From the NCBI GenBank assembly GCA_014898415.1, contig RCTD01000001.1, forward strand, positions 4,154,001-4,218,000: a DNA stretch of 64,000 nucleotides, read 5' to 3'. The notes under the pieces are model-generated. The model was given only the letters and a program-made list of their open reading frames with translations. It had not been told where the DNA came from and did no database searches. The DNA is from Stromatinia cepivora. Taxonomy: Eukaryota > Ascomycota > Leotiomycetes > Helotiales > Sclerotiniaceae. Positions 33,421 through 45,391 of the stretch are shown one piece after another (within the stretch, counting starts at the first letter, position 1; each line of letters opens with the position of its first letter). The position numbers were made by a program, and so were the translations under genes.

Positions 33421-35312
33421 TCACAACAAAACATACAAACTACACATACCACTCAAACCCAAAATCATACTACACCAAAAACACACATTATTCAACACTT
33501 TCTTCCCTCTAGCCCAGGGTCTACTTTGTAACCAAATAATAGGAAGTTGACTCATCTGGGCCACCATTCCATAACCTCTAATTTTCTTGGTGATACAAGC
33601 CATGACTATTTCGTGACCAATGGCACTAATAAAGAAAGTTATAAATGTGGCTCCTCCTTTTCCAATGTATGAGCGGGAGCCGAGATACACGTGACGATGG
33701 AAGAAATGATGGACGGGAATGTTCCATTCGCGGGAGAATTGCATCCAATCGGTGCTGTTCCACCAGTCGGAGTAGAAGTGTCGATCTGCGAAACCTGTGG
33801 ATTGGGAAGTTGTTAGTTCGGTGCATGTTAGGGGAGTAGCATATAGGTGTGATAGGTACAAGTAGATTTGTGGAGGGGTATGGGGAAGCTGGTGGGTTAT
33901 TTAAAAGGATATACGTACATGTTATCTCGGCAAAAGCACCGAGGACGAATTCAAATATTACAAGAAATACGAGAAGGAAAGTTATCATAAAAGGAAACAA
34001 AAGTAAACTGATTGATTCGGCAATGACGAGTGCATTTTCAGTAAACGAGGTTGAAGTTTGAAGTTTAGTTGCCGATACTGTCATAACTGGATGGATGAAT
34101 TCTTCGGAAGTGATAGTGAGCAAGAAAATGACACCAAATGTGGCAAGAGTTTTATAACCCAATTCCGACCAGACTATACCATTCGTGCGAGGATATTCGA
34201 GCTCATAACAGAGTGTAGGACAAAATATATAATCGGTATAATTGTACCACGTGAGATTTTTAGGATAGGTGACTGAACCCATTGTTGATGTCAATTCGAT
34301 AGCTAAATCCTCTCTGAGAGTTGCAATCTCGTCAGCTTTGGTTTGAGTAAGAGCTCTGATCTCTGATGCTGTCCGTTTGTGACCCGGACTTGGACTTGGA
34401 TATTGATATGCTGGAGCTTTTGAAGCAGTCGCAGGAGAGTCTAGCTCTTGTAATCGTCGTTGGGTTTCGCTAAGGTGACCATTGTAAAATGCATATGAAT
34501 GCATTTTCATAAGTAAAACCATAGTATGAAGTAAAAGAAATACTTGAGCCGTCCATGTCCAATCTCGATAGAATGGTATACTACATTACTTGTCAGCGTT
34601 TCGCTTCGTTTTCGTACGTAGTGGCACTTACGAAACCCAAAATGCCATCCAAATTATTTGATATAAACTTTGTATGACCATTCCGCCTCTGGTCCATTGA
34701 AATCCCAATGCTTTCCCCGTCTTACTTCTGAAAAATTTATGAAGAGGGAGACTAATGGATGTAGATGCAACCATTAGCGCATCTGCGACTGCAAGTTCCC
34801 AAACCTTTACTGTGAATAATTGCCAAATTTCCACTCTCATAGGATATCCTGTATCTTTGATATTTCGTAACATTGTTGTAATAGCCATGATGGCAAGACC
34901 AATCCAGAATAAAATATAAAATCCTGTGAAATCATGATGATCGCTATGTGGATCTAAATGTGAGACTCGTGAGGTATATTCGATTGTAGGGAAAATACGA
35001 CGTTTTTGCTCTGCTTTAATTTGTCTCTTGGCAGAGAACATCGATTGAACTGAAGGAGGCGCATCTTCAGGAACAGGTGTTGTACGTCCACTAATCAATG
35101 TTAGATACAGTAATAAATTTGGATTGAAAAATTTACCTGGTTGGACCAGTAGAAATACCATCCTCGGAGGAATTTGCAATACCATTGACTGGTAATAACC
35201 CCTCTTCACTTATTTTTCGAATAGTAGTTGGATTATGGACATTTTGTGGCCTAGAACGTAGGATTTGATCATGACTATTCCCATTGGTATAGATATCTGC
35301 AGAAGTAGACAT
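33421..35312 (-). CDS. sterol O-acyltransferase (ARE1/ARE2, MBOAT family)
   Basis: Four exons (35312-35137, 35090-34632, 34580-33919, 33794-33421) give 556 aa. An upstream in-frame ATG at 35360 could add 16 residues. Splicing restores PFYRDWTWTAQVFLLLHTMV across intron 2 and CFADRHFYSDWWN across intron 3. The family signature FYSDWWN is at about 439-445, and the catalytic MBOAT histidine is in SAIGHE at about 493. About eight to nine hydrophobic segments follow a ~110-residue polar N-terminus, as in ER-resident ARE/SOAT enzymes. Reaction: fatty acyl-CoA plus ergosterol gives steryl ester for lipid droplets. Some relatives act on diacylglycerol, but the FYxDWWN form favours sterol. All key residues are present. 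It is divergent from the AP-1 gamma gene with 562 bp between starts. Confidence 0.92.
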
Positions 35313-35874
35313 TTCGTATGTATTGAAATGTTTTTGAAGCCTGAGTGAAGCTTGTCGCAAGTTCGCAACAGAACGACCTGGGGCAATGAAGCTCCTTATG
35401 AATGCCCCTTTTGATACGAATTAAGTATTTGGAAAAGTTGTCGAAACTTTATTTGATTCATTTAAATATATCATTTCATAAAGGAAATTAAAATCAAATG
35501 CACCTCGTGTTTCCTTCATATACAAAACCTTATTATAAGAATAATTCTGACCAGACAGATTGATTGATTATTGCTTATGATGATATTCGAGGCTGGGCCA
35601 CAGCCACAGGAGGCTTAATCGTAGCCTCGGGCGCCACTTTTATACTAGTACGGACACGGACTAGGCCAAACTTGAAGATGCATCTGAAAGGCAATCAATC
35701 CATCAAGACATCAAGCGAATATGGTGGCCTTTGCATCACCAATTGGGCATCTCAGAAACAAATCCGACCATTAATTCACATTATTTCAGCTCCTTTTTTG
35801 AGGCAAAATTTGAGATTTCTTAAGCTGGGAAATTTTCAAAGTTTGGCCCATTGTGGGCCTTGAACAGTGTCAGA
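35313..35874. promoter_or_regulatory. shared upstream region of the acyltransferase and AP-1 gamma genes
   Basis: The 562 bp between divergent start codons must hold both promoters. The half near the acyltransferase is AT-rich (TTTAAATATATCATTTCATAAAGG near 35,460). The half near AP-1 gamma has normal composition. A short frame inside (35,564-35,863) is not supported as a gene. No specific factor site could be assigned. Confidence 0.4.
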
Positions 35875-38584
35875 ATGAGTTCATGTAAGTAGTAAACAAA
35901 GATCCCTATACCCCTCGATTTCCCAAGCTCATTATATATAGTGAAGCAATTCATTCGCAATGTGCGAGCTTCGAAAACAATCGCAGATGAGCGCGCAGTT
36001 GTACAAAAGGAAAGTGCTGCTATAAGAGCCAGTTTTCGTGAAGAGAGTGGTGATCATAATGTCAGGTAGGAAGGTCACCGCTTGTTGATTTGGATATATC
36101 TGACATACTGGATTGATAGACGAAACAATGTAGCAAAGCTATTATACCTATTCACATTGGGTGAGAGAACACATTTTGGTCAAATAGAATGTCTCAAGCT
36201 TCTGGCTTCTCCAAGATTCGCAGACAAGAGATTGGGATATTTAGGTACAATGCTTCTACTGGACGAGAATCAAGAGGTATTGACATTGGTTACCAACTCT
36301 TTAAAGAAGTATGCGCAATTTTTATATCCAAAGGGAAGTGTGATGCTGATCCAATTATAGTGACCTCAATCATTCTAATCAATATATCGTTGGTCTGGCT
36401 CTGTGTACTCTTGGAAACATTGCATCGGTCGAAATGTCTCGAGATTTATTCCCCGAAATCGAAACCCTTCTCTCTACCGCGAACCCATATATTCGTCGCA
36501 AGGCTGCATTATGTGCCATGAGGATATGTAAGAAAGTACCAGATTTGCAAGAACATTTCCTCGAAAAGGCGGCAAACCTTCTTTCGGATCGAAATCATGG
36601 TGTTTTGTTGTGCGGTCTTACATTGGTAACAAATCTCTGTGAAATGGACGAGGCCGAAGGTGGAGAGGAAGGAATCGTGGAGAAATTCAGACCATTTAGC
36701 GGAGGTTTAGTCCGAACACTGAAGGGCTTGGCTAGTTCCGGTTACGCCCCTGAGCATGATGTTACTGGAGTTACGGATCCATTCTTACAAGTAAAGATAT
36801 TACAACTGTTGAGAGTTCTTGGCCGGGGAGATTCAGAAACCAGTGAACAAATCAACGACATTTTGGCCCAAGTTGCTACGAACACAGACTCCTCGAAGAA
36901 CGTTGGAAACTCTATTTTATACGAGGCTGTCCTCACTATTCTTGATATTGAAGCCGATTCTGGGTTGAGAGTCCTTGGTGTCAATATCCTCGGGAAGTTC
37001 CTTTCAAATCGGGATAACAATATTCGCTATGTTGCTTTGAATACACTTATCAAGGTGGTCGCTATTGAGCCAAATGCAGTCCAAAGACATAGAAATACTA
37101 TACTTGAATGTCTGCGAGACCCTGATATTAGTATCAGGCGGCGTGCATTGGATTTAAGTTTCACTCTCATTAATGAGAGCAATGTTAGGGTACTTATTAG
37201 GGAGCTTCTTGCTTTCTTGGAAGTTGCCGATAATGAGTTCAAACCAATCATGACCAGTCAAATTGGTATCGCAGCAGATAGATTTTCACCAAATAAAAGA
37301 TGGCATGTGGATACCATGCTGAGAGTTTTGACCTTGGCGGGAAATTACGTCAAAGAGCAGATTTTGTCCTCATTTATCCGACTAATTGCGACCACTCCCG
37401 AATTGCAAACTTATGCGGTACAAAAGCTTTATACTAGCTTGAAAAAGGACATTACTCAAGAAGGTCTTACTTTGGCCGGTGCGTGGTGCATTGGTGAATA
37501 TGGAGAAACTTTATTACGTGGTGGACAATACGAGGAAGAGGAACTTGTGCAAGAGGTCAAGGAGAATGAAGTTGTGGATTTGTTCTCGACTATCCTTAAC
37601 AGCAGTTATGCCACCCAAATCGCAACCGAGTATATTGTCACATCTTTGATGAAGCTCAGTACACGGTTATCAGACCCTGCACAAATTGACCGAATTCGAC
37701 GAATTTTAGCAAATAATGCAACAAATCTTGACGTCGAGGTTCAACAGCGAGCGGTGGAATACGGCAACTTATTTAGTTATGACTCTATCAGAAAAGGTGT
37801 TTTGGAGAAAATGCCTCCACCACAAATCAAGGAAGAATCACGAGTCCTGGGAGAGGCAAGCAAGAAACCAAGCAAAGCATCAAACAGAAAGTCGAAGTCG
37901 GTCAAACCGGCAGAACAGGATTTGTTGTTTGATTTAATGGGCGATGGAGGAATGCCTGATACAAATCTTGGTGGTGCTAATGGTGGATCTCAAAATAATG
38001 CAGATCTTCTAGCAGACATTCTTGGAGGTACCGGTTCATCTCAACCTACATCACCTCCAGCTCAACAGTCAAACATGAGTTCAATTATGGACTTATTTGA
38101 CAGCACACCAGCTCAACAACCGCCTTCTGCTATGGCAACTCCCTCAAATGATCTCTTCTCTGGTGTATCTTCACCTCCGCCTCAAGCACCCTCAATCCCA
38201 ACACATCCATGTTACGACAAAAATGATCTTAATATTATCTTACAACTTCAACGAAATGCAGAAGGTGTGGTACAAGTGTTGGCCCGATTCAGAAACTCCT
38301 CCATGCATCAATCTTTGTCTGCTGTGGCATTACAAGCTGCAGTACCTAAAACACAAAAACTTCAATTGAACGCAATGTCAAATTCGAATTTGGGTCCTGG
38401 GGTAGAAGCAACACAATCAATGAGAATTACAGGAAGTAAAGGAGTAGGTTTCCCTGATGTGAAGATTTTATAGGCTATTTACTGACTATTTTAGCCGCCA
38501 TTACGATTGAGATTAAAGATTTCTTATGTACATCCAACTGCAGGACAAGTTACGGATCAGGTAGACTGGTCGGAGCCAAGGTAG
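35875..38584 (+). CDS. APL4: AP-1 clathrin adaptor complex, gamma-adaptin (large subunit)
   Basis: Five exons: 35875-35884, 35942-36065, 36120-36308, 36361-38443 and 38495-38584, giving 831 aa. The first exon is ten bases (ATGAGTTCAT, donor GTAAGT). The joined start reads [20 protein letters not shown], matching gamma-adaptins. The last exon ([20 protein letters not shown]... to SEPR) follows an intron with a TACTGAC branch; without it the frame stops early at 38,471. Residues 1-590 are the alpha-solenoid trunk, with [32 protein letters not shown] and [10 protein letters not shown] highly conserved. Residues about 590-715 are the hinge, with DLLFDL and DLFDS clathrin-box-like motifs. Residues about 717-831 are the gamma-ear. 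Known role: clathrin-coated vesicle formation at the trans-Golgi network and endosomes, together with beta, mu1 and sigma1 subunits. Complete. Confidence 0.95.
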
Positions 38585-39893
38585 TAGCGTCTTAGGTATC
38601 CGGAATACATTTAGAAAATCTATGATATATTATTACTCGATGTACTACATGAAGTCATGTGGTTGGTGGCCTATTTGTCTTCGTTTAGGTGTCAGCCCGT
38701 TTTAAAACTTGATTGGCCAGTCTTATTGAGGCTCGTGATGTTAGTAGCAGAAGAAACTAATAAGATTATTATTTCAAAATCTTAGGCTTTGACGAATCCG
38801 TTTGACGTCCAATTTTCGCATCTCCGATGCAGTCGATAGTGTATTCCTCTTTTTTAACGGCCTGGAAACGTTCGTGACATCATATCACTTCTTTGAAATT
38901 TATAACAACCGAATCTACGCATATTTAATTGCTTCCGAATTGTTACTATTCAATGGCGGGTGGGTGCTCACAGCGACACCCAAACATATCGCAAAATAAC
39001 TGGAGTCTTGAATAGTGGATGATCAGAAAATCTTGCAATGACTCTCCCCGCAATGCCATATATTGCGAACTGCAAGGCAATGGAGTGGGTGTTTCAAAGG
39101 GTTTTCTCTATACCAAGACGTTGATAGAATTTGCGGTTTTTGTTATGATTTGTTATTTCTGTCGGTTGTGAAAAAGGGGTGAATCATGTCCCACACATGA
39201 CGTTTGATAAGCGAAGCCACTTATGACACTATATGATATGATTTTACGGCTTGAGATGATTCGAACTGCCATTTCTCAATTCCTGATTTATGAATTTGAT
39301 GTGGAGAAGTACATCAAACTATTTGTGGCTTTGAAGGTATTGTTTTTTTTTATATAAGAATAGTCGCTACGTATCATCCCGCAAGTGGGTGAAGATTCTC
39401 ATAGCGTAGGGAGTTATGTAAAGCAAAAGATTAATGAGGTAACAAACAATAATTTATCGATCAGATGAATGCTAGACCTGGACGGGACGCAGTATATCAT
39501 TGGTACTATTACCGCAAAGATGCCGAGAAATGCCAGTCATCTTTCTCGTGTCCATACTTCTACAGTTAATCTTATCAGATTTCGGAATTGCTGGATATCC
39601 TTCCGAGTTCAAGAACTGTTTAATCCAGATGTGGTTGCTGTTGACACACGTGGTGTACAGTTTCCCAAAAAGGCTCAGTGGCTTTTACGAGGTCGGCTTC
39701 AAATAAATCATGGGCAAAAATTTGTTGGGGCGGATTGTTGCATGTGCTGATGGATGCTCATGGAAGTGTCGGTTTTCTTGATAATTGTCTAAAAGAAATT
39801 GAGATTAATATTGCAGAGGGTTGTACTTGGATTTTTGCGTTGAGTGTGAACGCCGGAAAAGCATTACGTTTAACATTCCTCAATATGGATACC
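38585..39893. other. intergenic region
   Basis: It contains the 3' flank of AP-1 gamma and about 1.2 kb of unremarkable DNA. Frames of 65-98 codons between 38,802 and 39,974 have no recognisable domain. The longest overlaps the left end of the MITE at 39,894. No RNA gene is seen. Confidence 0.5.
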
Positions 39894-40340
39894 CACCAGT
39901 GGATGCACAGACTCACGGACCGGCCTATAAGTAAACCACAAAATCACACCAAAAATCAACAACTTCAAAATTGAATTAAAATTTTAATTCATGATATTTT
40001 TGATTGAAATTTAGAATTGAAAATCATCAAACATCAAAATATAATATATTTCAAATATATCTAAATATTATCAATTTTGAAATTGAGAAATATAATCTTA
40101 CTTTTCCCCCATCGAAAATTTTAAAAAAAGAAAGATAAATTAAGTTATAAAATTTTGAATTTTTATAATAATTCAATTTTTAAAATATACAAAAATCTTA
40201 TACTTTTTTTTAAAAACTCTTCAATTTTAAATATATTTATCGATAATTTGAAATTAAATTGAATCTCGAACATGCGAATTCTTGATGTGATTTTGTGGTT
40301 AACTTATAGGCCGGTCCGTGAAGTCTGTGCACCCCTGGTG
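39894..40340. mobile_element. 447-bp MITE with ~60-bp terminal inverted repeats
   Basis: The left end (CACCAGTGGATGCACAGACT, CACGGACCGGCCTATAAG, AACCACAAAATCACA) is matched in inverted orientation by the right end (TGTGATTTTGTGGTT, CTTATAGGCCGGTCCGTG, AGTCTGTGCACCCCTGGTG), with a few mismatches and single-base gaps. The ~320-bp interior is very AT-rich and has no coding frame. It is a non-autonomous DNA element, probably RIP-affected. I could not fix the target duplication: TGGATAC and the inverted TGTCCA just outside may extend the repeat by a few bases. Confidence 0.8.
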
Positions 40341-40882
40341 TCCACGACCCTGAGTCAAATCTGCGTTATTGAAGATCGGAATTCTTGATAACTAACTAGT
40401 ATTTCATGAACAAAGTACGAGGATCTTTCATATCATTTGGCAGATCATATCTTGGAATTACATTTTGCAGTTTAAATCTCGTTCACCACAACCAACCACT
40501 AGGTTATCCAATGGTCCGGACTGCAATCCAACAATGAAAGCCTTTTATTGTTTGGTCTAATTGAAGACATCCAAAGCTTCTCAAACATCAAAAACTTAAT
40601 TAGTCTGCTAATCTGTTGGAAACCAGCAACCAACCAAAACACTGAGAGTATCGTGCCTTCTTTAAAGGCCGAAATCTGTAGCAGCAGTCACTATCCTAGA
40701 CAGGTATTAATAATACACTTCCTGCCATGTGAGACCTGCGCCAAAATGCGAGATCTAACGCTCTTTCTTGCACTGAGAGTCGACTTTTGGCCACCCAAAG
40801 AATCCGACAAAAGGAATCGATCTTTATTTTAAACACTTCATCAAACACCTACGTATGCGGAGAAGCAGTAATTGCGAGCAAA
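40341..40882. other. upstream region of the DUF4470 gene
   Basis: About 540 bp between the MITE and the next start codon. A 94-codon frame (40,548-40,832) has no recognised features. No other structure is seen. Confidence 0.4.
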
Positions 40883-43836
40883 ATGTCGTCCGTCCCAACA
40901 TCCGATGGAGAGCAGGCGGATGTCTTGAGGCGTGAGGGAAACGATTTCTATAAATCGGGCAAGTTTCTCCCAGGTATGATATCATTATTTCATTTGCTTA
41001 CTGGGGTATGGTGTTTGACTCTTCACGTTACAGCTTTGAGAAAATATCAAGAAATCTGCTAAGCTTAGACCGCACAATTATATATCACTTAGCAATTTAT
41101 CGGCGGCGTATTTCGAGGTCGGGAATTATGCTCAATGCATCATCGAGGCCAGAAAAGCTCTGGACCTTTTGCAAAAAATTGACGGTAATGGGGATGCAGC
41201 TTTCGTAGAGAAGTTCCAACGGCGGATAAAGAGGGCGGAGTTACATTCATACGAATCATCTGAGTTGAAGCAGCAGCAAACCAGATTACGGATTCTTGAA
41301 ACATTGCCTCGCTATCGGCCAACATTGTAAGGTTCATCCTACATACTTTGAGTTATCTGACCAGTTATTTCCACAGCGCCACTACCGGGGAATATTGCAC
41401 AGTGGGCAACGATAAACCCACCTCATTGTTCGATCTCACCATTAGCAAATATGAGCCTATGTCTAATAGTGTCTCCTTTCTATTTGGAGGTATTGGTGAC
41501 GCACGTAACTTACTCCGAACCATCGCTGGAATCACGGAGCTCGAAAAGAAACACCACTTGAAGGAAAAGCGATATCACCTCACCATGATTGATGTCAGCA
41601 GAAACACCCTTACAAGAGACCTGATCATTTTTATGTTACTAGAAGAATTGTCTGGCCTCGAAACGACATCTAAAGAAGCTGAAGAAGTCTTGACTACTTT
41701 GTTTTTTGTCTTCATCGCCGTCATTATGCCCCGCGTTGCCTTTATATCACCTGTATCGCACCATCGATCGTGCCCTCTCCGCGCTGCAGTGCGGTATGCA
41801 ACCTTTGAGCTGGATTTACCTTCATAAGAAGGATTTTCTCTTATACATCCAAACCTTGGAAAGCTGGAAAGGCAGGGCTTCGACTACTATCACCGCTGCC
41901 GCCGCAGTAGATGAAGTAACTCGCCAACTACGCCGGGACCAGATGCGATTGCCTCCAGCATTCCGCGGTGATGAAAATGTGCCAACTCCTTTTAAAAAAG
42001 AGAATAAACTCTACAAGTTTACAGCTATTCTCATGCCTCCCTATAGAGTTCTTCAAAACCACGACCTTGAGATACTGACACTACTTCAAATTCATATCGA
42101 AAACCCGGGAAATAATGCTGCAATATTCAAAAAGCATGTGCGCGATAACTGGAACTTCAATACAACCCGCATGGATCTTGATTGGTATGATTTCCTCGAG
42201 GACAAACATGATCTTGACCTTGCCAATGACCCTTTTCTTGAACTGGACCATTTCGCCCCTGTATCCAAAACTTTACCTACAAAAGTAAAGAATCCAACCT
42301 CTTTATATGATTATATTGCTCCATTTTTCTTAGATGCCGCCAACTCCATCAAATATCTCAGAGGTCGTCTCCAGGTCGAAGCAGTGTGCGAAGATTATGT
42401 AGACGTTGCGGAGAAACTGAGATTCGGTCTGTACCGCGACAAGAACAGTTCACAATCATCAGAGGCCGCAGCATCGGACGCAATCCGTTGCAAAAGCTTC
42501 CCAGTATTGTATGACCGAATACATTTGAGTAATGTCCCGTAAGTATTCTGTCTTCTTATTTGAAGTTTTTAAAATGCTTTCATTTCACACCGGCAGTATT
42601 TGAAGGGCATTCATTGCCCAATCTTTTGAATAATTGGGGCTTATTGAGTCATAATTCTAGCCACGAAAAATCTCCACCCCTCTGGTTTGGCATTAATTTT
42701 GATTACTGTTATTCCAAACTGACTTTTGCAGTGATTACATAGGCGGGCACCTTTCCACATTTCTTCATGCTTCACCACTTTTGAAACCGCTACCCTCCAG
42801 TTTCGTTCAATCAAACTGTCTGCGAAATGCACCCGCCTTCGATGATGTTGAAAGCTTCCTTGCTGAATATCAACTCATTACCGACACCAAAATGGCCCAG
42901 CAACTTACCTCTGTGACGGTTCTATCGCGTGGTGAGGACCCATGGCCCATGGCAAACTATACACGTTATGGAATTTCAGAGTCTCTCTTCCGGGGCTTCA
43001 GGGGCTTACTTCCTCGAAAGCCCTTCATGAAATGGCTCTATGCTTTGTTCTTCCGTCTCGCTATACCATTCACATTGGACATGGAGGCACAGGCTAAACT
43101 TATTTTGTCGCCTCTTACCCTCACCATTATATTCCGTCTTATAGCTCATCTCCGTATCATCGGTTATCCCTCTCATTGGATGTCTGAAGCTTTATCTAAT
43201 ATATTAGAAAACAAAGTCCATACTACAGCCCGTCCACCTCATCACTCGCCGAACCCAGTCACTGAAGTGAAGCGCGAGCATCCTGAAAGGCACCTTTGCA
43301 CTTCGCCATTTGTTCAAGAGATGGGGACCCTTGCAAGAATATTCGAACCTCTGCTACCTTTCTCATTGACCTCTATGGCTGTCATTCCAAAAGCGAATGA
43401 TATCTTCAACTACAAATTCCACCTTTCTAATGTCCGCCGCAAGCGAGATCATTCCATTCGCTCTGGTCACCTTGCACTTGTCTTTTACGATCATGACGTC
43501 CTGGAAAGATGTGGAAAAGGCCTAGAAGTTATATTCTTAGTAAACCTGAGACATCTACTTGACCCTAGCTGGGAAGTTGAAAAAGGTGGAGAAGATACAG
43601 ACGCTAAGATTAAGGATTTGAGGGAGAACGGATTGGTGGTTTGGACTACGATTGAATATGATGTAGAGAATAGCATTGTAAGTGCTTGGATGCCAAGCGC
43701 TTTTGTTGAAAAGATGGAAAGGGATTGGTGGAGGTGTGGCCTATGGAGAGTGGATACTTGGGAGAATGTTAATTCTGGACCTTTTGCGGTAAGGGGATCA
43801 GTCGTTAAAGGGGAGAGGTGGGAAAATACTGCATAG
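40883..43836 (+). CDS. DUF4470-domain protein with N-terminal TPR-like part, frame-disrupted
   Basis: Proposed exons: 40883-40973, 41041-41326, 41377-42538 and 42732-43836 (~880 aa). The start ADVLRREGNDFYKSGKF and exon 2 LRPHNYISLSNLSAAYFEVG form a TPR-like repeat. Exon 3 opens with GEYCTVGNDKPTSLFDL, then SFLFGGIGDARNLLRTIAG and RYHLTMIDVSRNTLTRDLII, the DUF4470 hallmark. LSNVP-DYIGGHLSTF spans intron 3. Two problems exist. At intron 1 the natural TACAG acceptor gives ALRKYQ and then a stop, whereas the non-canonical GAG acceptor at 41040 keeps the frame. Inside exon 3, near 41,748, the frame shifts by one base (MPRVAF in one frame, YHLYRTIDRALSALQ in the next). Sequencing error, or a dying gene. 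Family function is poorly known; MYND-finger proteins often share this domain. Confidence 0.65.
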
Positions 43837-44204
43837 GTTTAGAAGCTTATGGATTAACGACTGAGAAGTATAGTTTAAATAGAGTTCGTCAGTTGTCATA
43901 TGAAATGGTGGTTCTCTTTAACCCCAACAGGAATGAGACGAGTATACATGATGTATAGCTGCTTCGGGATCCCTTAAACATAGATTAGAATAGAACTATT
44001 GGGACAAACTGTATGCCAACAAACATTCATTGAAACACAAAACGTGACTTTGTACTTGCTAGATCTGCGTCGAGGGATTCTTTCATCTCTATTTTACCTT
44101 GAATGGTGAGTATTGCTATTCGCTAGATGCCCTACTTGCCAAGTTAGAGCTCTTCACTCCAGGATAAAATTTTGTCCTCTGACTTAATATACGCCGATTA
44201 GAGA

Positions 44205-45391
44205 CGCAGAGACAAAAGTTTTCCTGCAACTTGATCCCTTTGATTTAGTTCCGAAACTGCGAGACGAGCTGGAGGAGGAATTGCTGACTAGGGAGGGGAT
44301 GCACAATTTTTTATGACGTTGGACCATTTTTTCCAAGCCAGCGAGCGCGATCAAGTCTTTAGGTGATAGGTTGAGGGTGGAAATTGTAAAGGGGGAATAT
44401 ATTGATGTTGCCAAATGCGTCCAGTTTGATCTTCGTTATGATCCCACTGATTGTCAGGTTTTTGGAGCTAGACGCATTGAGTATCCACTCCGTCACCCTA
44501 CCAGCGCTTTGAGTAGCGTCTGTCTGCGAAACACCTCCGCTTTTTACAACATGGGTGACTTTCTTTCTGAATATCAACTCATAACCAGCGACAAGATGCT
44601 TGAACAACTAATCGGCGCGCGCATTGTTCCAAGGGAAACGAGCTCATCCCATTCGCCGACTACACTTACTACTGTTGGACACAGCCCATTCACCCCGTGC
44701 CTCCCTTGGAACATGTTCAAGCCCGCCTTTCTCGTGAAGCTCTTGAGAAGTGGTTTCATGGACTTTTTCTTAAATTGGTAATTCTGATGACGTGCAATCA
44801 TCGCCTAGTCTAGTAGTCTCAGGAAGTAACAGCATTCTCTATGCGCCCATCAATCTTGCTACTCTGTTCCGTCAACTAGCTCACCTTCATTTTTGGTGTT
44901 ATTCAGCTCATTGGCTTTCGGAAATCCCAATCCTAATTCTTGAGAATAGGGGGTGCTCATGACCAACTTTCGACCACCACAAAATTTTCCACTTCAACCA
45001 AATCATGTTGATACGAAATATCCGGTCAAGTAGCTTCGTACCACGACTTTTGTATCAGAGTTACTAAAGACTCTTTCAACACTCTTTTGCTCCTCTTTCC
45101 CCATCCGTCTCAATCCAAATTTCATCTACCCCATCGACGAAATCCACGAATATACATTTGATCTCAGGCCGTTACCAACATGCTATGTCCAATCAACCTG
45201 TCTCATTTTCCTGTTCTGGGCACCAAATGCTAATCCCCCCATCACATCTCCCTTGTATTCGAGCGCAATCTGCTTCCTCTCCATCCGAGCTTAGGTGATA
45301 AAGTCTTCTCTAACGGTTTCAAAGGGGAGAAACTTGAGGATTGGGGAGTCAAAAACATCATTGTGAAGTCGGCGTTTAAGTTTGATGTTTA
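44205..45391 (+). pseudogene. decayed partial duplicate of the DUF4470 gene
   Basis: Translated + strand frames parallel the C-terminal half of the preceding gene. IKSLGDRLRVEIVKGEYIDV AK matches IKYLRGRLQVEAVCEDYVDV AE. VCLRNTSAFYNMGDFLSEYQ LITSDKM matches NCLRNAPAFDDVESFLAEYQ LITDTKM. Further on, LFRQLAHLHFWCYSAHWLSE matches IFRLIAHLRIIGYPSHWMSE, and LPLHPSLGDKVFSNGFKGE continues weakly to about 45,391. The copy lacks the N-terminal TPR and most of the DUF4470 core, contains stops and frame changes and has no start in register. It is best explained as a truncated tandem duplication that has since decayed. Confidence 0.75.
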
